Assembly: GCA_965242615.1 (NCBI GenBank)
Contig: CBDESR010000002.1
Coordinates: 1 to 64,000 of the forward strand
Length of the DNA: 64,000 bases
Origin: CBDBCU01 sp965242615
GTDB taxonomy: Bacteria > Chloroflexota > Dehalococcoidia > Lucifugimonadales > UBA3495
Direction: 5' to 3'
The position numbers and the translations under genes are program-made. Of this stretch, positions 36,926 to 45,472 are shown one piece after another (positions within the stretch are counted from its first letter, which is position 1; the number at the start of each line of letters is the position of its first letter). The notes beneath the pieces are model-generated. The model worked only from the letters and a program-made list of their open reading frames with translations. It was not told the origin of the DNA and did no database searches.

Positions 36926-37618
36926 CTAGCCGCCCACGCCCTGCATAATCATAGTTGCCAGGGCGATGATGATACCGCCGCCAACAGTCCAGGTGGCAAT
37001 TATCAAATGCCGCTGGCCGGAACGTCCCTCCCGGATTTCCTGCCGGACATCTCGCATTTCCTGCCGAATGTCCTGCTGTCCGTCAGCCAACAGCTGAATA
37101 CTCCGCTCCAGCCCTTCAATCCGCCCTGTAAAGCGTTCCACCTGCCGGCTCAATTCCTCCACCCGCCCGTCCAAGCGTTCCACTTTCCCGGTCAAGTCAT
37201 CGACCTTTCCCTCCACCCGCTCCACCCGGCTGGTCAAGTCATCGACCTTTCCCTCCACCCGCTCCACCCGCCCCTCCAGTCGTTCCACCCGTCCCAGCAA
37301 TTCCTGCATCTGACCGCCCAAGTGCAACAGTTGGGTAGTCAGTTCCCCAACCCGGCTCTCCAGGTTTTCCACCCGGCCGGTCAAGGCCGGCATCTGACCG
37401 ACAAACTGCTCAAATTGACTGACCAGTTGCTGCATCTGGCCGGTCAATTCCCCAATCCGGCACTCCAAATCCCCAATCCGACCAGCTAGGTTTTCCCCCC
37501 GGCCGTCCGCGTCTTGCAACTGAACGACCAATTGGCGTACTTGGCCGGTCAAATTCTCAACCTGGCCCTCCAGGTACTCCAGCGTCAAAGGGCGCGGTCC
37601 CGTTTCCGGCATCATCAT
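36926..37618 (-). CDS. Tail-anchored coiled-coil protein
   Basis: A 230-residue protein. A long coiled coil is built from 7- and 14-residue repeats (VERVEGKVDDLTSR, then LTGKVERLDGRVEELS), with imperfect 42-bp DNA repeats beneath. It is followed by a C-terminal membrane helix (HLIIATWTVGGGIIIALATM). Three ATG codons in a row begin at 37618, behind GAGGAA. It is divergent from the ATP synthase operon, 147 bp away. Role unknown; a scaffold or tether at the membrane would suit the architecture. Confidence 0.65.
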   Translation of the reverse strand: MMMPETGPRPLTLEYLEGQVENLTGQVRQLVVQLQDADGRGENLAGRIGDLECRIGELTGQMQQLVSQFEQFVGQMPALTGRVENLESRVGELTTQLLHLGGQMQELLGRVERLEGRVERVEGKVDDLTSRVERVEGKVDDLTGKVERLDGRVEELSRQVERFTGRIEGLERSIQLLADGQQDIRQEMRDVRQEIREGRSGQRHLIIATWTVGGGIIIALATMIMQGVGG

Positions 37619-37714
37619 TGGCAGATTCCTCGGCGGCCGGTTGCCGCTGCTGCCTGTAAGATAAGGTAAGCAGTGGGGATTGTCAAGGATTGCCGAATTG
37701 CCCCAAAACCCGGT

Positions 37715-37743
37715 TTGACTTTTCCTGAATCCAGTGGTAATAT
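37715..37743 (+). promoter_or_regulatory. Promoter of the ATP synthase operon
   Basis: TTGACT (37715-37720), a 17-bp spacer and TAATAT (37738-37743); predicted start of transcription near 37750. This is one of the best promoter matches in the window, fitting a highly expressed operon. Confidence 0.7.
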
Positions 37744-37764
37744 GCCTTGCGCTTGGTGAGCGGG

Positions 37765-38010
37765 ATGGTTTGGTGGCTGGTTGCCCTGCGCCTGACCGGA
37801 TTGGGCTGGTATGTGGCCCTCTGTATCGTCGCGGGCATTCTAATCGGTATCGGCCTCGATAAGGCTGCCGGGACTTCGCCCTGGCTGCTATTGGCCGGGG
37901 TAATCCTGGGCAGCGTTGCCGCCTTTTGGGGCGTGTATAAGATGATACTGCCGGTGCTCTACGGGCGGAAAGACCCGGGGGAACCGGCAGGAAAAGGGAG
38001 CGACAAGTAG
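37765..38010 (+). CDS. AtpZ/AtpI-like ATP synthase assembly membrane protein
   Basis: An 81-residue protein with two membrane helices (GLGWYVALCIVAGILIGIGL and PWLLLAGVILGSVAAFWGVY) and a short charged tail, the layout of AtpZ/AtpI, which help assemble the c-ring or import Mg2+. First gene of the ATP synthase operon. I chose ATG at 37765, about 15 bases after the predicted transcription start; TTG 37747 lies before it. Its stop overlaps the GTG start of atpB by one base. Confidence 0.75.
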   Translation: MVWWLVALRLTGLGWYVALCIVAGILIGIGLDKAAGTSPWLLLAGVILGSVAAFWGVYKMILPVLYGRKDPGEPAGKGSDK

Positions 38011-39083
38011 TGCCTTCGGGGGCCGGAGCTAAAAGGTTTGCGCTGCTGGCCGGCGTGGTTATGCTGGCGCTGTTGATTGCCGGATTCGTGGTCGGGGCCA
38101 TCGGTTCTACGATGTTCGGGCTGGAGCGGCCGTTTTTGGCGCAGCCGGAGATTCATTTGCCGCCGCAGCCGGTCTTTCCCCTTTCCGCCGTCAAAAGCAG
38201 CCTCGGCTATGCGGATACCCAATACCCCGCGGCGGAAAAACCCGCGGCCGAACACGCCACCCCCGCCGCCGCAGACGCTGAACAGCACCCGGCCGATTCC
38301 GGCGAACATAGCGAACATGGGGCGGAGGAACACCACTTTACCCCTTTGGGCGTTACCCAATTCGCCGTTACCAACACCCTGCTCTCCGCTTGGGTCGCCA
38401 GCATCGTCATCGTCCTGTTCTTTGTCCTCGGGGCGCGCAAACGGGCGATGGTGCCGGGACGCTTTCAGGCATTGGTCGAAAGCATCTTTGAGGGGGTGCT
38501 GAACTTTGCCGCCAGTGTGCTGGGGCGGGAGATGGCGCGCAAAGCCTTTCCGGTAGTTGCCACTATCTTTTTCTTTGTGCTGTTCAACGCCTGGATTGCG
38601 CTGTTTCTGGTGCCGCTGTACCAAGCGGTGGGCTTTGGCAGTGGCGGTTGGTGGGACTTTCAGCTGAAAGCCCATCTGATTCGGCCGGCCGGCACCGATG
38701 TTAATATGCCCTTGGCCTTGGCATTGGTCTCCTTTGTCTTTGTCGAGTATTGGGGCATCCGGGTATTGGGCTTGGGCTATTTCAAGAAATTTTTTGCCTT
38801 CGGCAACCTGCTGCGGCTGCGGCCGAGCGGGCTGATTGACGCCTTCGTCGGCATCCTGGAACTCATCAGCGAACTGGTGCGGATTGTCAGCTTTACCTTC
38901 CGCTTGTTCGGCAATATGACCGCCGGGGAAATCCTGGTGGTGATGATTACCTTCCTGGTGCCTTTCGTCGCCAATGTCTTTGTATTCGGCCTCGAGCTGC
39001 TGGTGGGGCTGATTCAAGCGGTAATCTTTGCCGGCTTGACGCTGGTATTCCTTTCTCTGGCGGTGCATCACGAGGAGCATTAG
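38010..39083 (+). CDS. atpB: F-type ATP synthase subunit a
   Basis: The proton-channel subunit of the membrane Fo sector, 357 residues. The essential arginine is seen in FRLFGNMTAGE. Further family segments are NAWIALFLVPLY and VFGLELLVGLIQAVIFAGL. The N-terminus is long: after the first helix there is an outside loop of about 75 residues rich in Ala, His and Glu (AEHATPAAADAEQHPAD, then EEHHF), an insertion relative to short subunits a, perhaps metal- or pH-responsive. GTG at 38010 follows AGGGAG and overlaps the previous stop. Confidence 0.92.
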   Translation: MPSGAGAKRFALLAGVVMLALLIAGFVVGAIGSTMFGLERPFLAQPEIHLPPQPVFPLSAVKSSLGYADTQYPAAEKPAAEHATPAAADAEQHPADSGEHSEHGAEEHHFTPLGVTQFAVTNTLLSAWVASIVIVLFFVLGARKRAMVPGRFQALVESIFEGVLNFAASVLGREMARKAFPVVATIFFFVLFNAWIALFLVPLYQAVGFGSGGWWDFQLKAHLIRPAGTDVNMPLALALVSFVFVEYWGIRVLGLGYFKKFFAFGNLLRLRPSGLIDAFVGILELISELVRIVSFTFRLFGNMTAGEILVVMITFLVPFVANVFVFGLELLVGLIQAVIFAGLTLVFLSLAVHHEEH

Positions 39084-39214
39084 ATTGCGGTAAAATCGGG
39101 AACAACGCGATTAACCGGGACGGTCAACTAACCGGGACGGTCAACATCGGCGGTTAACGGGACGGGCTGCGGCCCGGAACCCGGAACCCAACACATAAGG
39201 GAGGACTCGGACAA

Positions 39215-39481
39215 ATGGCAGCACTGGAGCTACTACCCCTTCTCTTGCAGCTGGAGCCGCAAGCGGCCAAGTTTCTGGGCGCCGGCTTGGCGATTGCCAT
39301 CGGCGTCATCGGGCCGGGCATCGGCATCGGCATCCTGGGCGCCGGCGCGATGGGCGCCATCGGCCGCAACCCGGAGGCGGCCGGTTCCATCACCACCAAT
39401 ATGATCCTGGCGATTGCCTTCGCCGAGGCTCTGGGGATTTACTCCCTTATCGTCGCGGTAATCCTGCTGTTCGTGGTCTAG
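39215..39481 (+). CDS. atpE: F-type ATP synthase subunit c
   Basis: The rotor ring subunit, 88 residues, two membrane helices. The polar loop is GRNPEA, and the ion-binding carboxylate is Glu in IAFAEALGIYSL. Helix 1 is glycine-rich (GPGIGIGILGAGAMGAIG). The Na+-binding signature (Gln in helix 1 and Glu-Ser in helix 2) is not seen, so proton coupling is likely. A 131-bp gap with repeated AACCGGGACGGTCAAC separates it from atpB, and GGGAGG precedes the ATG; the gap may hold a site that raises translation of this multi-copy subunit. Confidence 0.95.
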   Translation: MAALELLPLLLQLEPQAAKFLGAGLAIAIGVIGPGIGIGILGAGAMGAIGRNPEAAGSITTNMILAIAFAEALGIYSLIVAVILLFVV

Positions 39482-39485
39482 CGTT

Positions 39486-39986
39486 ATGGTTGAACTCGGA
39501 ATCAACCTGCCCCTGCTCATTGCCTACCTGATTACCTTCGTAATCCTGTTGGCAATCCTCTATCAGTTCGCCTACAAGCCGCTGCTGGCGGCGATGGATC
39601 AGCGCACGGCCCGCATTCAGGAGGGGCTGTCGGCGGCCGAACAGGCCCGGGCGGAGGCCGCCACTTCCCAAGCCGCCGTCGAGGAGCAGTTGAACGAAGC
39701 CCGGCGGGAAGGGCAGCGGCTCCTCGACCAGGCCCGGGAAGCGGCGCAGCGTTACCGGGAGGGTGAAATGGAACGGGCCCGGCAGGAAGCCGAAGCCTTT
39801 GCCGAGCGGGCCCGGGCCGACATCCAACGGGAACGGGACGCCGCCCTCGAGGAACTGCGCGCCGGTTTCGGCGACTTGGCTATCACCGCCGCCGAGCGGG
39901 TTATTCAGCGTTCCCTCGACCGGCAAGCCCACGAGGAGCTGATTGCCCAGGTACTCCAGGAAGGCGAAAGCCTGCGGCGGGGGTAG
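39486..39986 (+). CDS. atpF: F-type ATP synthase subunit b
   Basis: The peripheral stalk subunit, 166 residues. One N-terminal helix (LPLLIAYLITFVILLAILYQ) is followed by a long hydrophilic helix rich in Glu, Arg and Ala (EAAQRYREGEMERARQEAEA) that dimerises. It begins four bases after atpE, so the ribosome-binding site lies within the end of that gene. Confidence 0.93.
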   Translation: MVELGINLPLLIAYLITFVILLAILYQFAYKPLLAAMDQRTARIQEGLSAAEQARAEAATSQAAVEEQLNEARREGQRLLDQAREAAQRYREGEMERARQEAEAFAERARADIQRERDAALEELRAGFGDLAITAAERVIQRSLDRQAHEELIAQVLQEGESLRRG

Positions 39987-39992
39987 GCAGCT

Positions 39993-40535
39993 ATGGCTAA
40001 ACAAGTGGCCGGCAGCCGCTACGCCCAAGCCCTGTTTGAGTTGGCGGTACAGCAGGATCAGGCGGAACCGTGGGCGGCGGAACTGGACTTTATGGCGGCG
40101 GCCTTGCAGGATGGCGAATTTAACGCTTTCCTGAAACACGCCGAGGTGCCGCTGGAGCGGAAAATCGCCGCTTTGGCCGCGGTGCTGCCGGAAGTTGACC
40201 CCTTGGTGCGGAACTTGGGCGCGCTGCTGATTACCCGCAACGCCGTCGACACCGTTGGGGATGTGGCAATCGGCTACCGCCGCCGCCTTGACGCCCGCTT
40301 GGACCGGCAGCAGGTCGCCGTTACCACCGCCGTGGAACTGAACGCCGAGGAAACGGAGCAAGTCCGCCAATTCGTCGCCGGCCTCATCCGCAAGGAAGTG
40401 GCGCTGACCGCCCGGGTTGACCCGGCCATCCTTGGTGGCATCATCATCCAGATTGGCGACCGGCTCCTCGACGGCAGCGCCCGGGCTAAACTGGAAGGAC
40501 TGCGGAAACAACTGCGAACTGAGGCGGCAGCCTGA
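39993..40535 (+). CDS. atpH: F-type ATP synthase subunit delta
   Basis: The OSCP-type subunit linking the F1 head to the b-stalk, 180 residues. Conserved parts are GSRYAQALFELAVQ at the N-terminus and VDPAILGGIIIQIGDRLLDGS near the C-terminus. It begins six bases after atpF. A 123-bp gap follows before atpA. Confidence 0.93.
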   Translation: MAKQVAGSRYAQALFELAVQQDQAEPWAAELDFMAAALQDGEFNAFLKHAEVPLERKIAALAAVLPEVDPLVRNLGALLITRNAVDTVGDVAIGYRRRLDARLDRQQVAVTTAVELNAEETEQVRQFVAGLIRKEVALTARVDPAILGGIIIQIGDRLLDGSARAKLEGLRKQLRTEAAA

Positions 40536-40658
40536 AGTTCCGGGGTTAGCTTTGGCTGGGGCCGGCGTCCCGCCGATCCGGTGAAATCAACGGACGGAGG
40601 GCAAGCGGCCAAAGCCGGGAGAAACCCGGAGAGTCTGAAATCGTAAGGAGAATGCCCC

Positions 40659-42167
40659 ATGGCCATCAGGGGTCAGGAAATCGTTTCGTTAATCCGACGC
40701 CAGATTGAGGAGTTTGGCGGCGACTTGAGCCTGGTCGATGTCGGCACCGTGGTGCAGGTTGGCGACGGCATTGCCAGCATTCAGGGACTGCAAGGCGTCC
40801 GTTCCAACGAACTGCTGGACTTCGGCAATGACATTATGGGGCTGGCTCTGAACCTCGAGTCCGACATCGTGGGCGCGGCCATCCTCGGCGACGCCAACGC
40901 CGTCAAGGAAGGCCATCAGGTACGCTCCACCGGCCAGATTATCGAGATTCCGGTGGGGGATGCCCTTATTGGCCGGGTCGTCGATCCCATGGGCCGGCCG
41001 CTCGACGGCAAGGGGCCGATTAACACCACGACCACCCGCCCGGTGGAACAGACCGCCCCCAATGTGGTGGTGCGTCAATCGGTCGATACCCCGGTGCAAA
41101 CTGGAATTAAAGCCATCGACGCGATGATTCCCATTGGCCGGGGGCAGCGGGAACTGATTATTGGCGACCGCTCCACCGGCAAAACCGCCATTGCCCTCGA
41201 CACCATCATCAACCAGCGCGGCGGCGACCTGATTTGCGTCTATGTCGCCGTCGGTCAGAAACAGGGTAAAGTTTCCCAGGTAGTGGGCATCCTCGAGGAA
41301 AATGACGCGATGGCGCACACCATCGTTGTCAACGCCGGGGCCGCCGACTCCGCACCCCTGCAATTCATTGCCCCTTATGCCGGCTGCGCCATGGCTGAGG
41401 AGTTTATGGCCCAGGGCAGGGATGTGCTGGTCGTCTATGATGACTTGACCAAGCACGCTTGGGCTTACCGTCAGATGTCTTTGCTGCTGCGCCGGCCGGC
41501 CGGCCGGGAAGCCTACCCCGGGGATGTTTTCTATCTGCACAGCCGCCTGCTCGAGCGGGCGGCCCGTCTCGACGCGGAACACGGCGGCGGGTCGATTACC
41601 GCCCTGCCCATCATCGAAACCCAAGCCGGCGATGTTTCCGCCTACATTCCTACCAATGTCATCTCCATCACCGACGGGCAGATTTACCTTGAGCCGGAAC
41701 TGTTCAATATCGGCGTCCGGCCGGCGGTGAATGTGGGCTTGTCGGTCTCCCGGGTTGGCGGCGCCGCCCAAACCCGCGCCATCCGTCAAGTGGCCGGCCG
41801 TTTGCGCCTGGACTTGGCCCAATACCGGGAACTAGCCAGCTTCGCCCAATTCGGCACTTCCGACCTCGACGCGGCCACCCGGGCTCAGTTGGCTCGCGGC
41901 CAGCTTTCCACCGAAGTGCTGAAACAGCCCCAGTACCAGCCCCTGCGCCTGGAGCAGGAAGTGATGATTCTCTATGCGGTCAACGCCGGCTTGACCGACG
42001 AGGTGCCGCTGGAGCGGGTGAACGCCTTTGAGCGGGAGTTGTTGGGCTACCTCGAGACGACCCACCCGGAAATCGGCCAGAGCATTGCCGACAGCGGCCG
42101 CCTCGAGGATGAGGTCGCCGCGCAGTTGACCCAAGCCATCAACAATTTCAAGGCTACTTTCAGCTAA
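40659..42167 (+). CDS. atpA: F-type ATP synthase subunit alpha
   Basis: The non-catalytic nucleotide-binding subunit of F1, 502 residues. The P-loop is GDRSTGKT, followed by FIAPYAGCAMAEEF and the conserved PAVNVGLSVSRVGGAAQ. ATG at 40659 follows AAGGAG. Length and motifs are normal. Intact frame. Confidence 0.96.
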   Translation: MAIRGQEIVSLIRRQIEEFGGDLSLVDVGTVVQVGDGIASIQGLQGVRSNELLDFGNDIMGLALNLESDIVGAAILGDANAVKEGHQVRSTGQIIEIPVGDALIGRVVDPMGRPLDGKGPINTTTTRPVEQTAPNVVVRQSVDTPVQTGIKAIDAMIPIGRGQRELIIGDRSTGKTAIALDTIINQRGGDLICVYVAVGQKQGKVSQVVGILEENDAMAHTIVVNAGAADSAPLQFIAPYAGCAMAEEFMAQGRDVLVVYDDLTKHAWAYRQMSLLLRRPAGREAYPGDVFYLHSRLLERAARLDAEHGGGSITALPIIETQAGDVSAYIPTNVISITDGQIYLEPELFNIGVRPAVNVGLSVSRVGGAAQTRAIRQVAGRLRLDLAQYRELASFAQFGTSDLDAATRAQLARGQLSTEVLKQPQYQPLRLEQEVMILYAVNAGLTDEVPLERVNAFERELLGYLETTHPEIGQSIADSGRLEDEVAAQLTQAINNFKATFS

Positions 42168-42194
42168 CCCCAAACCTGAACCGGGAAAAACAGG

Positions 42195-43055
42195 ATGCCT
42201 AGCGTAAGGGACATCAGGCGGCGAATCCGCAGCGTGGAAAACACCGGCAAGGTAACTAACGCCATGTCGTTGATTGCCGCCTCAAAAATGCGGCGGGCCC
42301 AGAACGCCACCGTCCAGGGCCGGCCCTACGCCCAAAAAATTCACGAAGTCATCGCGCACTTGGCGGCGCAGCCCCGGGATGATGGAACTTTACATCCCCT
42401 CCTCGCCGCCCGTCCGGTGCATCGGGTCGGCTTGCTGGTCATCACTCCCGACCGGGGCTTGGCCGGCGGGATGCACTCCGCCATCAACCGCCGCGCCGCC
42501 CAGTTCATCCTCGAGCAGACCGCCCCGGTACGCAGCATTGCCTTGGGCCGCAAAGGCCGCGACTTTATGGCCCGCTACAGCCAGGACTTGCTCGCCGTCT
42601 TTACCGACTTGGGCGACCGGCCGGTAGTCGAGGACACTCTGCCCATTTCCCGAATGATTATCGACCAGTTCACCGGCGGGGAAATGGACGAAGTGTATCT
42701 CGGCTATACCCGCTTTGCCTCCACTGTGTCCCAAGTGCCGACGGTGGAAAAGCTGCTGCCGGTCGAACCCAGCGAACTCGCCGCCGCCGACCGTTCCGGA
42801 TACATCTACGAGCCGGACTCTCTGACGGTACTGGGGGAACTGTTGCCGCAATTCGTCGATATGCAGGTCTATCACGCCCTGCTCGAATCCATTGCCAGCG
42901 AGCAGTCGGCCCGGATGGTGGCGATGCGGAACGCTACCGACAACGCCAAATCTCTGGCCGGCGATTTGACCCTGGTAATGAATAAACTGCGCCAGGACAG
43001 CATCACCAACGAACTGCTCGACCTGGTCGGCGGGCAGATTGCCCTCGAAGGATAA
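42195..43055 (+). CDS. atpG: F-type ATP synthase subunit gamma
   Basis: The central rotor shaft, 286 residues. The N-terminal coiled-coil helix carries RDIRRRIRSVENTGKVTNAM, and the C-terminal helix ARMVAMRNATDNAKSLAGDL and QDSITNELLDLVGG. The middle Rossmann-like domain (ITPDRGLAGGMHSAINR) is complete. Confidence 0.95.
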   Translation: MPSVRDIRRRIRSVENTGKVTNAMSLIAASKMRRAQNATVQGRPYAQKIHEVIAHLAAQPRDDGTLHPLLAARPVHRVGLLVITPDRGLAGGMHSAINRRAAQFILEQTAPVRSIALGRKGRDFMARYSQDLLAVFTDLGDRPVVEDTLPISRMIIDQFTGGEMDEVYLGYTRFASTVSQVPTVEKLLPVEPSELAAADRSGYIYEPDSLTVLGELLPQFVDMQVYHALLESIASEQSARMVAMRNATDNAKSLAGDLTLVMNKLRQDSITNELLDLVGGQIALEG

Positions 43056-43131
43056 GCCTTAACCAACCGGTTTCCAATTTCCAATCGGCGGAATCCGCCG
43101 TCAAAAGCGACCGTGGGAGGTCAAAAAGAAT

Positions 43132-44529
43132 ATGGCCGGACAAATCGTGCAGGTAATCGGCACCGTGGTGGATGTCGAGTTTCCCCCGGAGCAGTTGCCC
43201 AATCTGTTCGACGCCCTCGAGTTGGACAACAACGGCGAAAGGCTGGTGCTGGAAGTCCAGCAGCATATCGGCAACAACTGGGCCCGCTGCTTGGCTCTGG
43301 GTTCTACGGACGGCTTGGCCCGGGGTACCGAAGTCAACGACACCGGCCGGAAAGTATCGGTGCCGGTGGGCCCGGAAACTTTGGGGCGGCTGTTTGATGT
43401 CACCGGTACGCCCCTGGACAACTTGGGCGCGGTCGAAGCCGGCCAGCATTGGCCCATCCACCGGCCGGCCCCGGCTTTTGACGACCAGAACCCGGAAATC
43501 GAGATTCTGGAAACCGGCATCAAGGTTTTTGACCTGATTACCCCCTTCCCCAAGGGCGGCAAGGTTGGCGCTTACGGCGGCGCCGGCGTGGGCAAAACCG
43601 TCATCATTCAGGAACTCATCCGCAATATCGGCGCCGTCCATCAGGGCGTATCGGTCTTTGCCGGCGTGGGGGAGCGTTCCCGGGAAGGCAACGACCTGTG
43701 GCACGAAATGCAGGACTCCGGCGTCCTCGACAGCACCGTTCTGGTGTTTGGGCAGATGAACGAAACCCCCGGCGTCCGCGCCCGCATCGGCTTGACCGGC
43801 TTGACCATGGCGGAGTATTTCCGGGAGGAGCAGCATCAGGATGTGCTGCTGTTCATTGACAACATTTACCGCTACATTCTGGCGGGTATGGAAGTCTCCG
43901 CCCTCTTGGGACGGATGCCCTCGGCGGTGGGCTACCAGCCGACGCTGAGTACGGAGATGGGCGCGCTGCAAGAGCGCATTACTTCGACCAAATCCGGCTC
44001 CATTACCTCTTTCCAAGCTATCTATGTGCCGGCGGATGACTATACGGACCCGGGGATTGTAACGACTTTCGGGCATTTGGACGCGGTGGTTTCCTTGGAG
44101 CGGTCGTTGGCGGCGCAGGGCCTCTATCCCGCTGTCGATCCCTTGGCCTCCTTTGCCCGCATCTTGGAACCGCGCATTGTCGGCGATGAACACTACCAGG
44201 CGGCCCGGGGCGTGCAGCAGGTCTTGCAGCGGTACCGGGACTTGCAGGACATCATCGCCATCTTGGGCATCGAGGAACTGTCCGATGAGGATCGGCAAGC
44301 GGTATTCCGCGCCCGCAAAATCCAGCGTTTCCTGACCCAGCCCTTCTTTGTGGCGGAGGCGTTCACCAACCAGCCCGGCAAATATGTGCCGTTGCGGGAA
44401 ACCGTGCGCGGCTTCACTGAAATCCTTGCCGGCCAGCACGACGACCTCCCGGAGCAGGCTTTCTATATGGTCGGCACCATTGACGAAGCCATCGAACGGG
44501 CGGAACAAATGGCGGGGGCGGCGGCGTAA
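43132..44529 (+). CDS. atpD: F-type ATP synthase subunit beta
   Basis: The catalytic subunit of F1, 465 residues. The P-loop is GGAGVGKT, the catalytic Glu region GVGERSREGNDLWHEM, and the DELSEED-like loop reads GIEELSDEDRQAV. LLFIDNIYRY and the adenine-binding QPFFVAEAFT segment are present. GGAGG precedes the ATG. Confidence 0.97.
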   Translation: MAGQIVQVIGTVVDVEFPPEQLPNLFDALELDNNGERLVLEVQQHIGNNWARCLALGSTDGLARGTEVNDTGRKVSVPVGPETLGRLFDVTGTPLDNLGAVEAGQHWPIHRPAPAFDDQNPEIEILETGIKVFDLITPFPKGGKVGAYGGAGVGKTVIIQELIRNIGAVHQGVSVFAGVGERSREGNDLWHEMQDSGVLDSTVLVFGQMNETPGVRARIGLTGLTMAEYFREEQHQDVLLFIDNIYRYILAGMEVSALLGRMPSAVGYQPTLSTEMGALQERITSTKSGSITSFQAIYVPADDYTDPGIVTTFGHLDAVVSLERSLAAQGLYPAVDPLASFARILEPRIVGDEHYQAARGVQQVLQRYRDLQDIIAILGIEELSDEDRQAVFRARKIQRFLTQPFFVAEAFTNQPGKYVPLRETVRGFTEILAGQHDDLPEQAFYMVGTIDEAIERAEQMAGAAA

Positions 44530-44555
44530 GCGGAGCCGGCAAGGAGCGAATAGCT

Positions 44556-44996
44556 ATGCCCATGCAACTCGAAATCATCACCGCTGAGCGTCAGGTCTTT
44601 GCCGACCAGGTTGACAGCGTCGTCGCCCCCGGCATCGGCGGCCAGTTGGGCATTCTGCCCCGTCATGCCCCCCTGATGACTGCCTTGCAGCCCGGCGAAG
44701 TTATGATTCGCAAAGATGGCGAACCCTCTTACCTCGCCGTTACCGGCGGCTTTATGGAAGTGCTGGCCAACAAAGTAACCATCCTCGCCGCCGCCTGCGA
44801 GTATTCCCAGGAAATCAGCGAGGAACGCGCCCAAACCGCCATGACCCGCGCCCAGGAACGATTGCAAACCCACGCCACCGACTTGGAACTGGAACGCGCC
44901 GCCGCCGCCGTCCGCCGCGCCCAAGTTCGCCTCAACATCGTCCGCCGTCGCCGCGCCCGGGGCGATATGCGCTCCACTTTGGGGGAACCCCAGTAA
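44556..44996 (+). CDS. atpC: F-type ATP synthase subunit epsilon
   Basis: The inhibitory/rotor subunit, 146 residues. The N-terminal beta-sandwich includes ITAERQVFADQVDSVVAPG, GQLGILPRHAPLMTAL and YLAVTGGFMEV. The C-terminal helical hairpin is Ala/Arg-rich (ELERAAAAVRRAQVRLNIV). It ends the operon. A GC hairpin at about 44998-45022 (GGGGCGGC/GCCGCCCC) follows without a clear T run. Confidence 0.95.
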   Translation: MPMQLEIITAERQVFADQVDSVVAPGIGGQLGILPRHAPLMTALQPGEVMIRKDGEPSYLAVTGGFMEVLANKVTILAAACEYSQEISEERAQTAMTRAQERLQTHATDLELERAAAAVRRAQVRLNIVRRRRARGDMRSTLGEPQ

Positions 44997-45206
44997 AGGG
45001 GCGGCCGGCCAACGCCGCCCCGAAAACTCCCGTCCCCGCCGCCCTTCCCCGCTATATCATTCCCCCTACATACCCATCCCATTCCGCGGCAACAGCCCCC
45101 CTATACCATTCCCCCTACACCCCCATGTCATTCCGAGGCGACAGCCGAGGAATCTCAAATGCCGCCTCCGGCAACCACCCTCAACCCAACCAGCCCTCCC
45201 CAAAAA

Positions 45207-45262
45207 CTCAAAAGTTTTGAGGGGGTGCGGGGGAACTTTTACAAAAGTTCCCCCGCCGTCTC
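45207..45262. repeat. Double-hairpin element, copy 1
   Basis: A palindrome CTCAAAA-G-TTTTGAG, a short GGGGTGC link, then a second palindrome GGGGGAACTTTT-AC-AAAAGTTCCCCC, then GCCGTCTC. Two further copies lie at 46322 and 47187, in the same orientation. The 44997-45472 stretch holds no gene: it contains this element, a C21A9 tract, a copy of the ATTCCGAGG repeat and a terminator. Confidence 0.85.
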
Positions 45263-45270
45263 TTTTTCCG

Positions 45271-45291
45271 CCCCCCCCCCCCCCCCCCCCC
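45271..45291. repeat. C21 homopolymer followed by A9
   Basis: 21 C directly followed by nine A and TTTT, intergenic, 9 bp after double-hairpin copy 1. The longest homopolymer in the window. Confidence 0.85.
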
Positions 45292-45367
45292 AAAAAAAAA
45301 TTTTGATTCTCGATCCACCAACCCCTCCGGTAGCCAACCCCTCCCAACCCCAATTTCCCCAAATCTC

Positions 45368-45412
45368 AAAAAAGGGCGTGATTTTTGTCAAGCAAAAATC
45401 ACGCCCTTTTTT
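45368..45412. terminator. Perfect 20-bp bidirectional terminator
   Basis: 45368-45387 is fully complementary to 45393-45412 with a five-base loop; GC core GGGCGTG, A6 on one side and T6 on the other. It lies 372 bp after atpC and is a likely end point of the ATP synthase transcript. Confidence 0.85.
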
Positions 45413-45472
45413 ACCCTGTTTTTACCGGTTTTCCACCGGTATTAAAAACGCCTGCCGCTGGGAGGTATTGCT

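Noticed and set aside
39215..39481. Sodium-dependent ATP synthase
   Set aside because: The c subunit lacks the Gln in helix 1 and the Glu-Ser/Thr pair in helix 2 that mark sodium binding.
40689..44508. Long antisense open frames opposite atpA, atpG and atpD
   Set aside because: They result from G/C-rich codon positions of the ATP synthase genes and show no protein features.
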